Below are positions 47,557 to 56,403 of a stretch of DNA of 64,000 nt, piece by piece. Position numbers and translations under genes: made by a program. How positions within the stretch are numbered: position 1 is the stretch's first letter; each line of letters opens with the position of its first letter. The stretch lies in contig NZ_JACGWZ010000004.1 in assembly GCF_014137975.1 (NCBI RefSeq), positions 248,001-312,000 of the forward strand. The letters are read 5' to 3'. This stretch comes from Halosaccharopolyspora lacisalsi (GTDB lineage Bacteria; Actinomycetota; Actinomycetes; Mycobacteriales; Pseudonocardiaceae). The notes below the pieces were generated by a model that worked only from the letters and a program-made list of their open reading frames with translations, searched no databases and was not told where the DNA came from.

Positions 47557-48168
47557 GTGGATATCGCGTGGGGGCCGTTCCTGCTCGCCCTGGTGGTCAT
47601 CGTGCTGGTGCCGGGACCGGACTTCGTCGTGGTGACCCGGAACGCGGCCAGCAGCACGCGCTGGGGGTGGCTTGCCGCGGCCGGGGTGACGTGCGGACTG
47701 CTGCTCCACGCCACGGCGGCGACCCTGGGGCTGTCGGCACTGGTGATGACGGTGCCGACGGCCCTGACCGTGGTCAAGGTGATCGGCGTCGGCTATCTCG
47801 CTTTCATGGGGGTGCAGATCCTGCGCAAGGCGGGGTCCGGGGGAGCCCGGCAGGAGACCGCCGAGGCGCCGCGTTCGGGGTGGTCGGTGTTCCTGCGCGG
47901 TCTGCTCATCGACGTTCTCAACCCCAAGGTGCTGCTGACCTTCCTCACCTTGCTGCCGCAGGCGATGGATCCCACCGGCAACCCGATCGAGCAGGCCGCG
48001 CTGCTGAGTGCCGTGGCCGTGGGTTCCTTCGCCTCGTGGTGGATGTTCGTGGTGCCCTCGGTGCGGTGGCTGTCGAACTTCCTGTCCGTCCCGCGTCGCC
48101 GCCGGGTGTTCGAGCGTTGCTGCGGTGGCGCTCTGCTGGCGATGGCGAGTTCGATCGCCCTGAGCTGA
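47557..48168 (+). CDS. LysE-family amino acid exporter
   Basis: 203-residue inner-membrane exporter with about six helices. ALVVIVLVPGPDFVVVTRNAASSTRWGWLAAAGVTCGLLLH is the LysE/RhtB N-terminal signature, and GLLIDVLNPKVLLTFLTLLPQ the central one. GTG 47557 is chosen over GTG 47536 because GGAGG ends 8 nt before it. It probably exports a basic or branched-chain amino acid under control of the divergent Lrp protein; the substrate is not readable. Confidence 0.88.
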   Translation: MDIAWGPFLLALVVIVLVPGPDFVVVTRNAASSTRWGWLAAAGVTCGLLLHATAATLGLSALVMTVPTALTVVKVIGVGYLAFMGVQILRKAGSGGARQETAEAPRSGWSVFLRGLLIDVLNPKVLLTFLTLLPQAMDPTGNPIEQAALLSAVAVGSFASWWMFVVPSVRWLSNFLSVPRRRRVFERCCGGALLAMASSIALS

Positions 48169-48305
48169 GTCGTCACCCGCCGACACGTGGGAACGACACC
48201 TGGTTGGTCGTTGACCTTCCGTGTTGACCGTGCCTAACCTGCCGTATCACTCGTGGTCGTCGACCTGGTTCGTTCGGTGGCCACTGCACGGTTCGGAGGT
48301 CGGCG

Positions 48306-49889
48306 ATGCGGGCTCGGTGGGTCCTGGTGTTCGGGTTCGTCCTGCTGTTGGGAACTCCGCTCGGGACGGCGGTGCCGACCACGGCCGCCCCGAGCCCACC
48401 GGACGCGCTGCGGCGCGATCTCGACAAGCTCCTGGCCGACCAGCGATTACAGGGTTCGCACGCGGGCGTGGTCGTGCGCGATCCCGCCACCGACGAGGTG
48501 CTGTACCGCAGGCGAGCGCACGACCGCGCCACGCCGGCTTCGAACGCGAAGTTGTTCACCTCCGCGGCCGCGCTGGAAACGCTCGGTCCCGGCTATCGTT
48601 TCCGCACCGAGGTCGCGACCACGGCCGAACGGCGCGGTCCGGTACTCGCGGGCGACATCCACCTGCGCGGCGCGGGGGACCCGACGATGCTCGCCGCGGA
48701 CTACGAGCGCCTAGCCGCCCGGATCGCCGACGACGGTATCCGCCACGTTCGGGGCCGTCTGGTCGTCGACGACAGCTGGTTCGACGACGTGCCGCTGGGG
48801 ACCGGCTGGATGTGGAACGACGAGCCGTACTACTACGCCGCCCCGGTTTCGGCGCTGAGCGTGGCGCCGAACACCGACTACGACGCGGGAACCGTGATCG
48901 TGCGAGTGAGTCCTGGTGCGCCGGGACGACCGGTACGGGTCCGGCTGGCCCCGCCGACCGACGCGGTCGAGGTCGTCAACCGGGCGAGAACCGGTGCTCC
49001 CGACTCCTCGTCGACCCTGTCCGTGCGGCGCGAGCACGGGACCAACCGCGTGGTGGTCAGCGGTACTCTGCCCGCCGGGGCGGCGCCGGTCGAGGAGTTC
49101 AGCAGCGTGTCCGATCCGACGAGGTACGCGGCCGACGTGTTCGCCCGGGCGCTGTCCGCGCACGGTGTCTCGATCGGCGGTGTCGCCGAGGGGGTGACTC
49201 CGAAGGGGGCGCGGGTGCTCACCGCGCACGAGTCGATGACGTTGGCCGAGCTGATGGTGCCGTTCCTCAAGCTCAGCAACAACGGCCACGCCGAGGTGCT
49301 GGTCAAGGCGATGGGGCGCGAGGTTCGCGGCGAGGGTGGTTGGTCGGCGGGGCTCGCGGTGCTCGACGAGGCGATGCGCCGGTTCGGGGTCGATCCGGCG
49401 GCCTACCGGTTGGTCGACGGGTCCGGTTTGTCGACCATGGACGAGGTGACTCCCGGCCAGATCGCCACCCTGCTGGACAACGTGCGGGCGCGGCCCTGGT
49501 TCGGAACCTGGTACGCCGCGCTGCCGATCGCCGGTGTCGAGGAACGCATGGTCGGTGGCACCCTGCGCGGCCGGATGGACGGTACGCCGGCGGAGGACAA
49601 CATCCACGCCAAGACCGGATCGATGACCGGGGTCACGGCGCTGTCCGGGTACGTCACCGCCGCCAACGGCAGACGGCTCGTGTTCTCGGTGTTGTTCAAC
49701 GAGTTCCTGTCCGAGGCTCCACGGGACTTGCAGGACGCGATCGCGGTACGGCTCGCTCGCTACGGTTCCCCGCGGACCCGAGCCGGTGACGCCGCACCGC
49801 GTGTGCCCGCATCGCGGCCACCTCCCGACGAGTCGGTGACCCGCGTCGACGAGTCGGCGTTGGAGTGCTCCTGGTCCAAGGCGTGCTGA
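48306..49889 (+). CDS. dacB: D-alanyl-D-alanine carboxypeptidase/endopeptidase (PBP4 type)
   Basis: 527-residue secreted penicillin-binding protein, class C (S13). Signal peptide at residues 1-26. The three active-site motifs are visible: S-x-x-K in TPASNAKLFTSAAALETLG, S-x-N in LKLSNNGHAEVL and K-T-G in NIHAKTGSMTGVTALSGY. The inserted domains between SxxK and SxN are present (GRLVVDDSWFDD, NEPYYYAAPVSALSVAPN). It trims or cuts peptidoglycan stem peptides. The last 40 residues are a Pro-rich, low-complexity tail. Confidence 0.94.
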   Translation: MRARWVLVFGFVLLLGTPLGTAVPTTAAPSPPDALRRDLDKLLADQRLQGSHAGVVVRDPATDEVLYRRRAHDRATPASNAKLFTSAAALETLGPGYRFRTEVATTAERRGPVLAGDIHLRGAGDPTMLAADYERLAARIADDGIRHVRGRLVVDDSWFDDVPLGTGWMWNDEPYYYAAPVSALSVAPNTDYDAGTVIVRVSPGAPGRPVRVRLAPPTDAVEVVNRARTGAPDSSSTLSVRREHGTNRVVVSGTLPAGAAPVEEFSSVSDPTRYAADVFARALSAHGVSIGGVAEGVTPKGARVLTAHESMTLAELMVPFLKLSNNGHAEVLVKAMGREVRGEGGWSAGLAVLDEAMRRFGVDPAAYRLVDGSGLSTMDEVTPGQIATLLDNVRARPWFGTWYAALPIAGVEERMVGGTLRGRMDGTPAEDNIHAKTGSMTGVTALSGYVTAANGRRLVFSVLFNEFLSEAPRDLQDAIAVRLARYGSPRTRAGDAAPRVPASRPPPDESVTRVDESALECSWSKAC

Positions 49890-49984
49890 CCGGGCGTGTG
49901 CCGAGTCGGGAGCGTTATCCGAACCAATCCGTCCCTCGTGGTGGGTTCACCCGGTAGCGTGGCGGGCGTTCCCCCAAACGAGGA

Positions 49985-50662
49985 GTGCCCTTGTCCTTCG
50001 TCAGCGAAGCACTGACCGCGATCGCGAGTCTGCCGCGACCACTGCTGGTCCTGGTGGTCGGTGCGTTGGTACTCGGTGAGTGCACTGTCGGTCTGGGCTT
50101 CGTGGTGCCGGGGGAGAGTGGGCTGCTCATCGCCTCGGCCTCGGTGACCGGTACGGGTTTCTTCCTGACGTTGTCGCTGGTCGTGGCCGTGTGCGCGGCC
50201 GCGGGAGACACGATCGGCTTTTGGTTCGGTCGCCGCTACGGCTGGCGGATGCGGGAGAGCAGGGCGGTGCGCAAGGTCGGTCAGCGGCACTGGGACCGGG
50301 CGAGCGCGATGCTGCGCAAGTACGGCATCGGCGCGGTCTTCGTGGCACGGTTCCTGCCGGTCGTGCGTACCCTGACGCCGGCAGCCGCCGGTTCCAGCGG
50401 CTTGGGCTACGCTCGCTTCCTGCCCGCCTCGTTGATCGGTGCCGCGACGTGGTCGACCCTGCACGTGGGGATCGGCTGGGCGGCCGGTGCTTCGGCCAAG
50501 TACGTCGAGGACCTGCTGGGGCAGGCGGGATGGTTGCTGGCCCTCGTTCTGGTGCTGGTCGGCGTCGCCGGCTGGTTCTGGCGGCGCTCCCGCGAACGCT
50601 GCGCGATCGCGACGCCCGCGGAGTCCGAGGTGATCACCGACGACATCGATCGTGCCGCCTGA
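49985..50662 (+). CDS. DedA-family membrane protein
   Basis: 225 residues (or 223 from TTG 49991, which has the better Shine-Dalgarno spacing). DedA/SNARE-associated features: LGECTVGLGFVVPGESGLLIA (Glu/Pro-Gly-Glu motif), CAAAGDTIGFWFGRRYGWRM, GAVFVARFLPVVRTLTPAAAG with the essential Arg, and four to five membrane helices. DedA proteins act in membrane-lipid (undecaprenyl phosphate) translocation and homeostasis. It may support the cell-wall gene upstream, but that is only positional. Confidence 0.9.
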   Translation: MPLSFVSEALTAIASLPRPLLVLVVGALVLGECTVGLGFVVPGESGLLIASASVTGTGFFLTLSLVVAVCAAAGDTIGFWFGRRYGWRMRESRAVRKVGQRHWDRASAMLRKYGIGAVFVARFLPVVRTLTPAAAGSSGLGYARFLPASLIGAATWSTLHVGIGWAAGASAKYVEDLLGQAGWLLALVLVLVGVAGWFWRRSRERCAIATPAESEVITDDIDRAA

Positions 50663-50668
50663 GCGGAC

Positions 50669-51208
50669 TCAGAAAACGACGGTTTGGCGGGTACCGCCGC
50701 TGAGGTGGTGAACGGCCGTGGCGATCTGGTTCGAGTCGACACCGGTGTCGGTCAGGTGCAGTAGCAGGCGGTTGAACAGCGGGAATCCGCTCACCGGGCC
50801 GTTCCAGCCGGGGACGTGCACCACCACGTGCGGTGCGGTGGATCCGATGCCTCCCGGGTGTCCCCTGAACTTGGTCTTCTTCACGGCCGTCCACGGTGCG
50901 GAGAACGTTCCGGCGGACGAGGTGTAGGTAACGCCCTGAGGTGTCATGACGAGCCGGAGATTCCGCATGTTCGCCATGGTGAGGTGTTCCGAGAGTTGCA
51001 TCGCGATGCCCATGAGCATGAGAGTCATGCCGGTGAACTGGAGCCACACCATCCAGGGGTAGCTCGAGTGCGCGAGTGAGAGGCTCGCGGACGTGGCGAC
51101 GAGCAGAACGGTGATCCCCTGCAAAGCGCAGATCAGGATCGTGCCCCGCTTGGATTTGCGTTCTTGTGCCGGGCTGCGGTCGATGACGAAGGTCGTGGCC
51201 GGGTGCAT
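50669..51208 (-). CDS. Two-helix membrane protein with PH-like C-terminal domain
   Basis: 179 residues from ATG 51208; the longer frame upstream runs through the pseudogene and is not coding. Two adjacent membrane helices (about 24-45 and 50-70) are followed by a beta-rich domain (LRLVMTPQGVTYTSSAGTFSAPWTAVKKTKFRG) that resembles bacterial pleckstrin-like domains. The W-T-A-V-K pattern supports that but the assignment is tentative. It converges on the dedA gene 6 bp away. No function can be given. Confidence 0.6.
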   Translation of the reverse strand: MHPATTFVIDRSPAQERKSKRGTILICALQGITVLLVATSASLSLAHSSYPWMVWLQFTGMTLMLMGIAMQLSEHLTMANMRNLRLVMTPQGVTYTSSAGTFSAPWTAVKKTKFRGHPGGIGSTAPHVVVHVPGWNGPVSGFPLFNRLLLHLTDTGVDSNQIATAVHHLSGGTRQTVVF

Positions 51209-51277
51209 GAGGTGATCGTCCCGTACGCACCTGCTCGGTGGGCACGCCTCGGGAAGATCGGGCATGCCAGCCGGGAT

Positions 51278-51740
51278 CGGGAGTCGGTATCGATCAGGTG
51301 GTGCGATGGGTCGAGGAGCACGCCAGCCCGCCTGACCTCGTTCGAGCCCGGTGCGCCCCCGCCCTCGCCGCAGACCCGGCACAGCGCGGGCAGCTACCTG
51401 CGGGGCCACTTCGGGCGGAAGTACGTCTCGGTCGGCCTGACCCTCCACCGGGGTTCCCCGACCTCCTACCACGGTTCGGAGCCGTACTCGGTGCCCGAAC
51501 CGCCCGGACTTCGTCGATGCGGTGCCGGGAGACGCCGTTGGGGACCGTTCCTGCTGGGACTGCACGGCGAACAGCCGGAGGAAGTCCGGTCGTGGCTGAG
51601 TACGAGGACGAGGATGCGTCTGATCGGTCACGGTTGCGACGCCGACGAGGACTCCGCCCACCACCTTTCCGGGGGCTCGCCGACCGGCTGGTTCGACGTC
51701 ATCGCCCACGCCTCGGAGGCGACACCGACCCGCCCGCTGT
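51278..51740 (+). pseudogene. Erythromycin-esterase-family pseudogene
   Basis: Conceptual translation in two frames shows erythromycin esterase pieces. VVRWVEEHASPP is in one frame. After a shift, SYLRGHFGRKYVSVGLTLHRGS, then LLGLHGEQPEEVRSWL, RMRLIGHGCDADEDSAHHLS and PTGWFDVIAHASEATPTRPL follow in order. These match the C-terminal half of that family (GHNxHxxYLRE..GxxYxxVGL, and WFDALVHVxETTPTR). The N-terminal half with the catalytic His/Glu is missing and frames switch. The family includes macrolide esterases but most members are uncharacterised. Confidence 0.65.
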
Positions 51741-52035
51741 CGCAGTCACCGGTGGTGCCGCTCATGCGTTGTCGGAGGTGCCCGAGCGCCGTTTCGGGGG
51801 TTACCCGGTTTCGCACGAAATCGGACACGCCCCGAAACGACAGAAGTGGTTGTGCTGCAGCGACGCAGGGGATGATGCTGCCGACACGCGTACGCCTCAC
51901 CCAGGCCGACACGTCCACGTGTCGGCCCGTACAGGGACGACTGAGACGGGACCGCCCTCGGTTCGCTCGCGCGCACGGCTGCCGAAGAGCGAAGAAACGC
52001 CGCACTCGGGCGGATCAGCGCCCGGGTGCGGCGTG
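51741..52035. other. No gene seen
   Basis: Between the esterase pseudogene and the glyA terminator both strands have frames but none with family resemblance, ribosome site or consistent codon use. Probably decayed remains of the same pseudogene or spacer. Confidence 0.5.
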
Positions 52036-52039
52036 GAAG

Positions 52040-52075
52040 GGTGGGCGGGCGACTCAGGATGCGGGTCGCCCACCC
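52040..52075 (-). terminator. Hairpin terminator after glyA
   Basis: A stem with alternative pairings (GGGCGAC/GTCGCCC, or GGGTGGGC/GCCCACCC) lies 8-45 bp beyond the glyA stop on this strand. Confidence 0.55.
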
Positions 52076-52082
52076 GTGAACC

Positions 52083-53363
52083 TCACCGGTTGGGGTAGAG
52101 GGGGTGTTTGGTGGCGAGTGCTTCGACTCGGGCGCGGAGTCGGGTGCTGGTGGCTTCGTCGATGGTGGGTTGCAGGGCTTCGGCGATGATGTCGGCGACC
52201 TCGGAGAATTCCTCCTTGCCGAAGCCGCGGGTGGCCAGGGCGGGGGTGCCGATGCGCAGTCCGGAGGTCACCATGGGTGGACGCGGGTCGTTGGGGACGG
52301 CGTTGCGGTTGACCGTGATGCCGATGGCGTGCAGCCGGTCCTCGGCCTGCTGGCCGTCCAGCTCGGAGTGGCGCAGGTCCACCAGCACCAGGTGCACGTC
52401 GGTGCCGCCGGAGACGATCTGCACCCCGGCCTGGGCCGCGTCGGCGGACTGCAGCCGCTCGGCCAGGATCTGGGCGCCCTCGAGCGTGCGGCGTTGACGG
52501 TCGGCGAACTCCGCGGTGGCCGCGATCTTGAACGCCGTGGCCTTGCCCGCGATGACGTGCTCCAACGGCCCGCCCTGCTGGCCGGGGAAGACCGCCGAGT
52601 TGAACTTCTTGGTCAACTCCTGGTCACCGGACAGGATCACGCCGCCACGCGGGCCGCCGAGGGTCTTGTGCGTGGTGGTGGTGACCACGTGGGCGTGCGG
52701 GATCGGGTTCGGGTGCAACCCGGCGGCGACCAGCCCGGCGAAGTGGGCCATGTCGACCATCAGGTAGGCACCGACCTCGTCGGCGATGGCCCGGTACCGG
52801 GCGAAGTCGAGCTGGCGCGGGTACGCCGACCACCCGGCGATGATCATCTGTGGCTTGTTCTCGCGGGCCAGCCGGGCGACCTCGTCCATGTCGATGCGGT
52901 GGTCGTCCTCGCTGACGTGGTACGGCACCACGTTGTAGAGCTTGCCGGAGAAGTTCAGCCGCATCCCGTGGGTGAGGTGCCCGCCGTGGGCCAGGTCCAG
53001 TCCCAGGATGGTGTCGCCGGGTTTGAGCAGCGCGAACATGGCCGCCGAGTTCGCCTGCGCGCCCGAGTGCGGCTGCACGTTGGCGTAGGTGGCCCCGAAC
53101 AGGTCCTTGATGCGGTCCAGCGCCAGCCGCTCGACGACGTCGACGTGCTCGCAACCGCCGTAGTAGCGCTTGCCCGGATAGCCCTCGGCGTACTTGTTGG
53201 TCAGCACCGTGCCCTGGGCTTCCATCACCGATTGCGGTGCGAAGTTCTCCGAGGCGATCATCTCCAGCGTGGACTGCTGGCGGTGCAGCTCGGCCCCGAC
53301 GGCCTCGGCCACCTCCGGATCAACGGTGGCCAGCCGGTCATTGAACAGATCGATTGACGACAT
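52083..53363 (-). CDS. glyA: Serine hydroxymethyltransferase
   Basis: PLP enzyme interconverting serine and glycine with one-carbon transfer to tetrahydrofolate; 426 residues. [43 protein letters not shown], the PLP lysine in [15 protein letters not shown] and [12 protein letters not shown] are diagnostic. ATG 53363 follows a strong AGGAGG; the frame upstream is gcvT shadow. Second gene of the gcvT-glyA unit under the glycine riboswitch, linking glycine cleavage and serine synthesis. Confidence 0.97.
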   Translation of the reverse strand: MSSIDLFNDRLATVDPEVAEAVGAELHRQQSTLEMIASENFAPQSVMEAQGTVLTNKYAEGYPGKRYYGGCEHVDVVERLALDRIKDLFGATYANVQPHSGAQANSAAMFALLKPGDTILGLDLAHGGHLTHGMRLNFSGKLYNVVPYHVSEDDHRIDMDEVARLARENKPQMIIAGWSAYPRQLDFARYRAIADEVGAYLMVDMAHFAGLVAAGLHPNPIPHAHVVTTTTHKTLGGPRGGVILSGDQELTKKFNSAVFPGQQGGPLEHVIAGKATAFKIAATAEFADRQRRTLEGAQILAERLQSADAAQAGVQIVSGGTDVHLVLVDLRHSELDGQQAEDRLHAIGITVNRNAVPNDPRPPMVTSGLRIGTPALATRGFGKEEFSEVADIIAEALQPTIDEATSTRLRARVEALATKHPLYPNR

Positions 53364-53404
53364 GATGGTGTGCCTCCTGTGTGGATCTGACGCTTGTTCG
53401 CGCC

Positions 53405-54508
53405 TCAGCGGTTGCGGCGGTAGAACGGCAACTCGACGACCTCGACGACGGCGGAGCGGCCGCGGATGTCGACTTGCAGCGTCGTACCCGGTTCGCCGAC
53501 CGAGTGGTCGACGTAGGCCATCGCGATCGGATGCCCGAGCGTGGGCGAGGGCGCACCGCTCGTCACCGTGCCGACCTCGGCCCCTTCCTGGTCGAGCACA
53601 CGGTAACCGTGCCGGGGGGCGCGTCGCTCGCTGCCGCGTAGCCCCACCAGCGTCCGCTCGGGGGGATTCTCGGCGACCTCGGCCAACGCCTTCCTGCCGA
53701 CGAAGTCCCCGGGCTTGTCGAGCTTGACCACCCGGCCGAGGTTGGCGTGGAAGGGGGTCAGCTCGGTGGACAGCTCGTGACCGTGCAGCGGCATCCCGGA
53801 CTCCAGGCGCAGCGTGTCGCGGCACGACAGCCCGGCCGGTCGCAGGTCGTGGTCGGCCCCGGAGTCCGACAGCGCCCGCCAGACGACGGGTGCGTCCTCG
53901 GTGGCGACGAACAGCTCGAAGCCGTCCTCGCCGGTGTAGCCGGTGCGGGCCAGCAGCACCTCGCAGCCGGCGACCCGGCTCTCGTAACCGGCGAAGTAGC
54001 GGACCTCGTCCAGGTTCGTCGTGGTCAGCGGGGCCAGGATGTCGACTGCCCGCGGCCCCTGGACCGCGATCAGCGCGTAGTTCTCGGAGACGTCGTTGTG
54101 CTGGGCGTCGAACCCGCGCACTCGCTCGGAGAGCTCGCTCGAGACCACGGCGGCGTTCGCGGCGTTGGCCACGACCATGTACTCGTGCTCGCCGGTGCGG
54201 TAGACGATCAGGTCGTCGAGCACCCCGCCGGAGGCGTCGCAGATCATGGTGTAGCGGGCACGGCCGACCTTGATCGCCGAGGCGTGGGTGAGCAGGGCGT
54301 AGTCCAGTGCCTCGCCCGCCTGCGGGCCGCTGATGCGAATCTCGCCCATGTGAGTCAGGTCGAACAGGCCGGCGGACTCGCGGACCGCGTTGTGCTCGGC
54401 GGTGTCGCCGGTGTAGCGCAGCGGCATGTGCCAGCCCGCGAACTCGGTGAAGGTAGCGCCCAGTTCTTCGTGAACGGAATGCAGGGGGGTCTTGCGGGGC
54501 GGCGACAT
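53405..54508 (-). CDS. gcvT: Glycine cleavage system aminomethyltransferase (T protein)
   Basis: 367 residues. Transfers the methylene group from aminomethylated H protein to tetrahydrofolate, releasing ammonia. [64 protein letters not shown] and [21 protein letters not shown] are family blocks. ATG with AGGAG before it. gcvP and gcvH are not in the window. Control by the tandem glycine aptamer upstream fits its role in glycine use. Confidence 0.96.
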   Translation of the reverse strand: MSPPRKTPLHSVHEELGATFTEFAGWHMPLRYTGDTAEHNAVRESAGLFDLTHMGEIRISGPQAGEALDYALLTHASAIKVGRARYTMICDASGGVLDDLIVYRTGEHEYMVVANAANAAVVSSELSERVRGFDAQHNDVSENYALIAVQGPRAVDILAPLTTTNLDEVRYFAGYESRVAGCEVLLARTGYTGEDGFELFVATEDAPVVWRALSDSGADHDLRPAGLSCRDTLRLESGMPLHGHELSTELTPFHANLGRVVKLDKPGDFVGRKALAEVAENPPERTLVGLRGSERRAPRHGYRVLDQEGAEVGTVTSGAPSPTLGHPIAMAYVDHSVGEPGTTLQVDIRGRSAVVEVVELPFYRRNR

Positions 54509-54592
54509 GTGGGTGAAAACTCCTCCTGATGGGCGCCGGGTGGTCGAGGACCGGACAGCTCACACGAGGTGACCACCCTATCCGGGGGCCCC

Positions 54593-54625
54593 GAGTGACT
54601 GCCCGGGCGTCTCCCCGGAGTCATT
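54593..54625 (-). promoter_or_regulatory. Expression-platform hairpin of the glycine riboswitch
   Basis: Immediately 3' of the second aptamer on this strand TGACT pairs with AGTCA, and the adjoining CGGGG/CCCGG arms extend the stem; no U-tract. Confidence 0.45.
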
Positions 54626-54800
54626 GGCCTGAGAGTTTCACCGCGCGTGGCGGCTTGCACCGTGGGCGAGGGGCGACGACGCCCCTGCTTTTCTCCGTGA
54701 TCGCCTGATGCCGTGCGGTGACTGGGCCTGAGAGTTTGACGGGAGTATTGCTCCTTCGGCGCTCCGTTCGCTCGTCACGGAGGCTCTCCCGCACAGCGTC
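54611..54800 (-). ncRNA. Tandem glycine riboswitch (gcvT motif)
   Basis: Two aptamers are visible on the minus strand. The first (about 54726-54795) has GGGAGAG, the CGCCGAAGGAGCAA core and ACTCTCAGGC. The second (about 54626-54695) has GGAGAAAAGCAGG, a CGCCCACGGTGCAA core and again ACTCTCAGGC. The linker is about 30 nt. These are the hallmark elements of the gcvT-type glycine riboswitch, which turns on glycine cleavage genes at high glycine. It lies about 100 nt upstream of gcvT. Confidence 0.92.
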
Positions 54801-54937
54801 TTCGGCGCGGTATGCAGTTGTCGTTTGGAGAAACGCTACGGAGACCGGGTAGGAGAGTCAACAGCTCGGCGGGGTGATCCCTGTCGTCACAGTCACACTC
54901 CGCTTACGGTCTTCACGCCGTCGCGACTTCCGCCGGG

Positions 54938-55534
54938 TCACCGGCTCGGTGCGGCCAGCAGGGGCAGCAGGAGCTCGTCGACGATGCGGGTCAGTTCCTC
55001 CGCGGTGGGCGGTTCTCCGGTGAGCAGGACGGACTGGACGACCAGGGCCGGACCGGTGCGCGCCAGCAGCAGGGTGACGGTGTCCGGGTCGGCGCCGTTG
55101 CGGTGCGCGCCCGCGCGCAGGACCGCTTCGATCATGTGCAGGCGAGGGGCGACGACGAGGTCCGTGAACGCCTCCCGGAGGGTTGGTTCGCGGAGTACTT
55201 CGCCGAGCACGGTAAGTCCCGGCAAGGGGGTGCGGCCGGCGAAGACGTCGCTGAGGGCGGTGAGCGCCGCGATCAGCTCGTCCCGGGCCGACCCCCGGGG
55301 AGCGACCGCACGTGGTTCGGGGAGCGCCTGTTTGACGGCGTCGAGGACGAGGTCGTGCTTGGATGCCCAGCGCCGGTAGAGGGCGGCCTTGCCCGTTCGG
55401 GATCGCCGTGCGACCCCTTCCATCGTGAGGTGGGCGTATCCGACCTCGACCAGTTCGGCCAACGCGGCCTCGTGGATCGCCTGCTGGAGGGCGTGTCCCC
55501 TTCGTCTGGTCGCACTGTCGTTCATGGTCGCCAT
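54938..55534 (-). CDS. TetR-family regulator of the methyltransferase
   Basis: 198 residues from ATG 55534 (ATG 55525 also possible). N-terminal HTH (LAELVEVGYAHLTMEGVARRSRTGKAALYRRWASKHDLV) and a TetR_C-like helical domain. Divergent from a SAM methyltransferase; two 17-bp inverted boxes fill the shared promoter, one right against this start codon, so it should repress both itself and the methyltransferase. Ligand unknown. Confidence 0.88.
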   Translation of the reverse strand: MATMNDSATRRRGHALQQAIHEAALAELVEVGYAHLTMEGVARRSRTGKAALYRRWASKHDLVLDAVKQALPEPRAVAPRGSARDELIAALTALSDVFAGRTPLPGLTVLGEVLREPTLREAFTDLVVAPRLHMIEAVLRAGAHRNGADPDTVTLLLARTGPALVVQSVLLTGEPPTAEELTRIVDELLLPLLAAPSR

Positions 55535-55601
55535 AGTAGACGCTGGCGTTCCTAGTTGGTCCGGTTTAGGCTGACTCCTGTAGTGAACGTTGACGTCTAC
55601 T
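55535..55601. promoter_or_regulatory. Paired 17-bp operator boxes, TetR/methyltransferase
   Basis: AGTAGACGCTGGCGTTC at 55535-55551 and GAACGTTGACGTCTACT at 55585-55601 are inverted copies (shared AGTAGACG....CGTTC, 14 of 17 identical) whose centres are 50 bp apart, about five helical turns. Confidence 0.6.
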
Positions 55602-55640
55602 AAAGAGGGCGCGTTTCTCCCGCGCTCGGAAGGACCGACC

Positions 55641-56384
55641 ATGACCGACAGCGCTACCGGCGGTGACCCCGCCCCGGCGGTCACCGACATGGATTTCGAC
55701 GCGCTCTACCGGGGCGAGAGGAGGGTGACCCTCGGTCAGGAGGAGTTCGACTTCGAGGCCATCCCCTGGGACATCGGGGAGCCCCAACCCCTCCTCGTCG
55801 AGCTGGAGCGGGCCGGGGCGATCACCGGTGAGGTGCTGGACGCCGGGTTCGGCCGCGGGGACAACGCCCTGTTCCTCGCGGAGCGCGGTTATCGGGTCAC
55901 CGCCTTCGACGGTGCACCGGCCGCCGTCGAGCAGGGGCGGCAGCGCGCCCGGGAGAGGGGCGTGGACGTCGAGTTCTTGGTGAGCGAGGCGACGACCCTG
56001 GAGGGGCTCGAGCAGCGGAGCTTCGGGACCGTCATCGACAGTGCGCTCTACCACTGCTTGGGCGAGCAGCAGCGACAGCGTTACGCCGCGGCGCTGTCCC
56101 GCGTGTGCGGTCCGGGTTCCCGGCTGCACCTGCTGTGCTTCTCCGACGCCGTCCCGGGCGGGTTCCCCGGCCCGTTCAGGATCAGCGAGGCCGAGTTGCG
56201 CAGCGCGTTCGCCGACGGGTGGAACATCAACCGCATCGAGCCCGGGCACTACACCACGGTGTTCACGCCGCGGGCCCTGCGGCGGCAGTCGCAGGGGGCG
56301 TCGTTCGAGCCGGATTCCCTGGACACCGACGACTCCGGACGGATCAGGGTTCCCGTCTGGCACCTCGACGCCGAGCGGACGTGA
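55641..56384 (+). CDS. Class I SAM-dependent methyltransferase
   Basis: 247 residues from ATG 55641, behind GGAAGGA. Rossmann methyltransferase motif I is EVLDAGFGRGDNALFLAERGYRVTAFD; motif IV/post-I segments include GTVIDSALYHCLG and LHLLCFSDA. The opening DFDALYRGE resembles small-molecule thiol/thiopurine-like methyltransferases of actinomycetes. Substrate unknown. Divergent from and probably repressed by the neighbouring TetR protein, as expected for a detoxification or tailoring enzyme. Confidence 0.85.
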   Translation: MTDSATGGDPAPAVTDMDFDALYRGERRVTLGQEEFDFEAIPWDIGEPQPLLVELERAGAITGEVLDAGFGRGDNALFLAERGYRVTAFDGAPAAVEQGRQRARERGVDVEFLVSEATTLEGLEQRSFGTVIDSALYHCLGEQQRQRYAAALSRVCGPGSRLHLLCFSDAVPGGFPGPFRISEAELRSAFADGWNINRIEPGHYTTVFTPRALRRQSQGASFEPDSLDTDDSGRIRVPVWHLDAERT

Positions 56385-56403
56385 CGCACCTCCTCCCGAG
56401 CGG

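Noticed and set aside
53364-54563. Fusion of glyA to a 400-residue N-terminal region
   Set aside because: The upstream part is the gcvT gene in another frame; glyA has its own AGGAGG and ATG.
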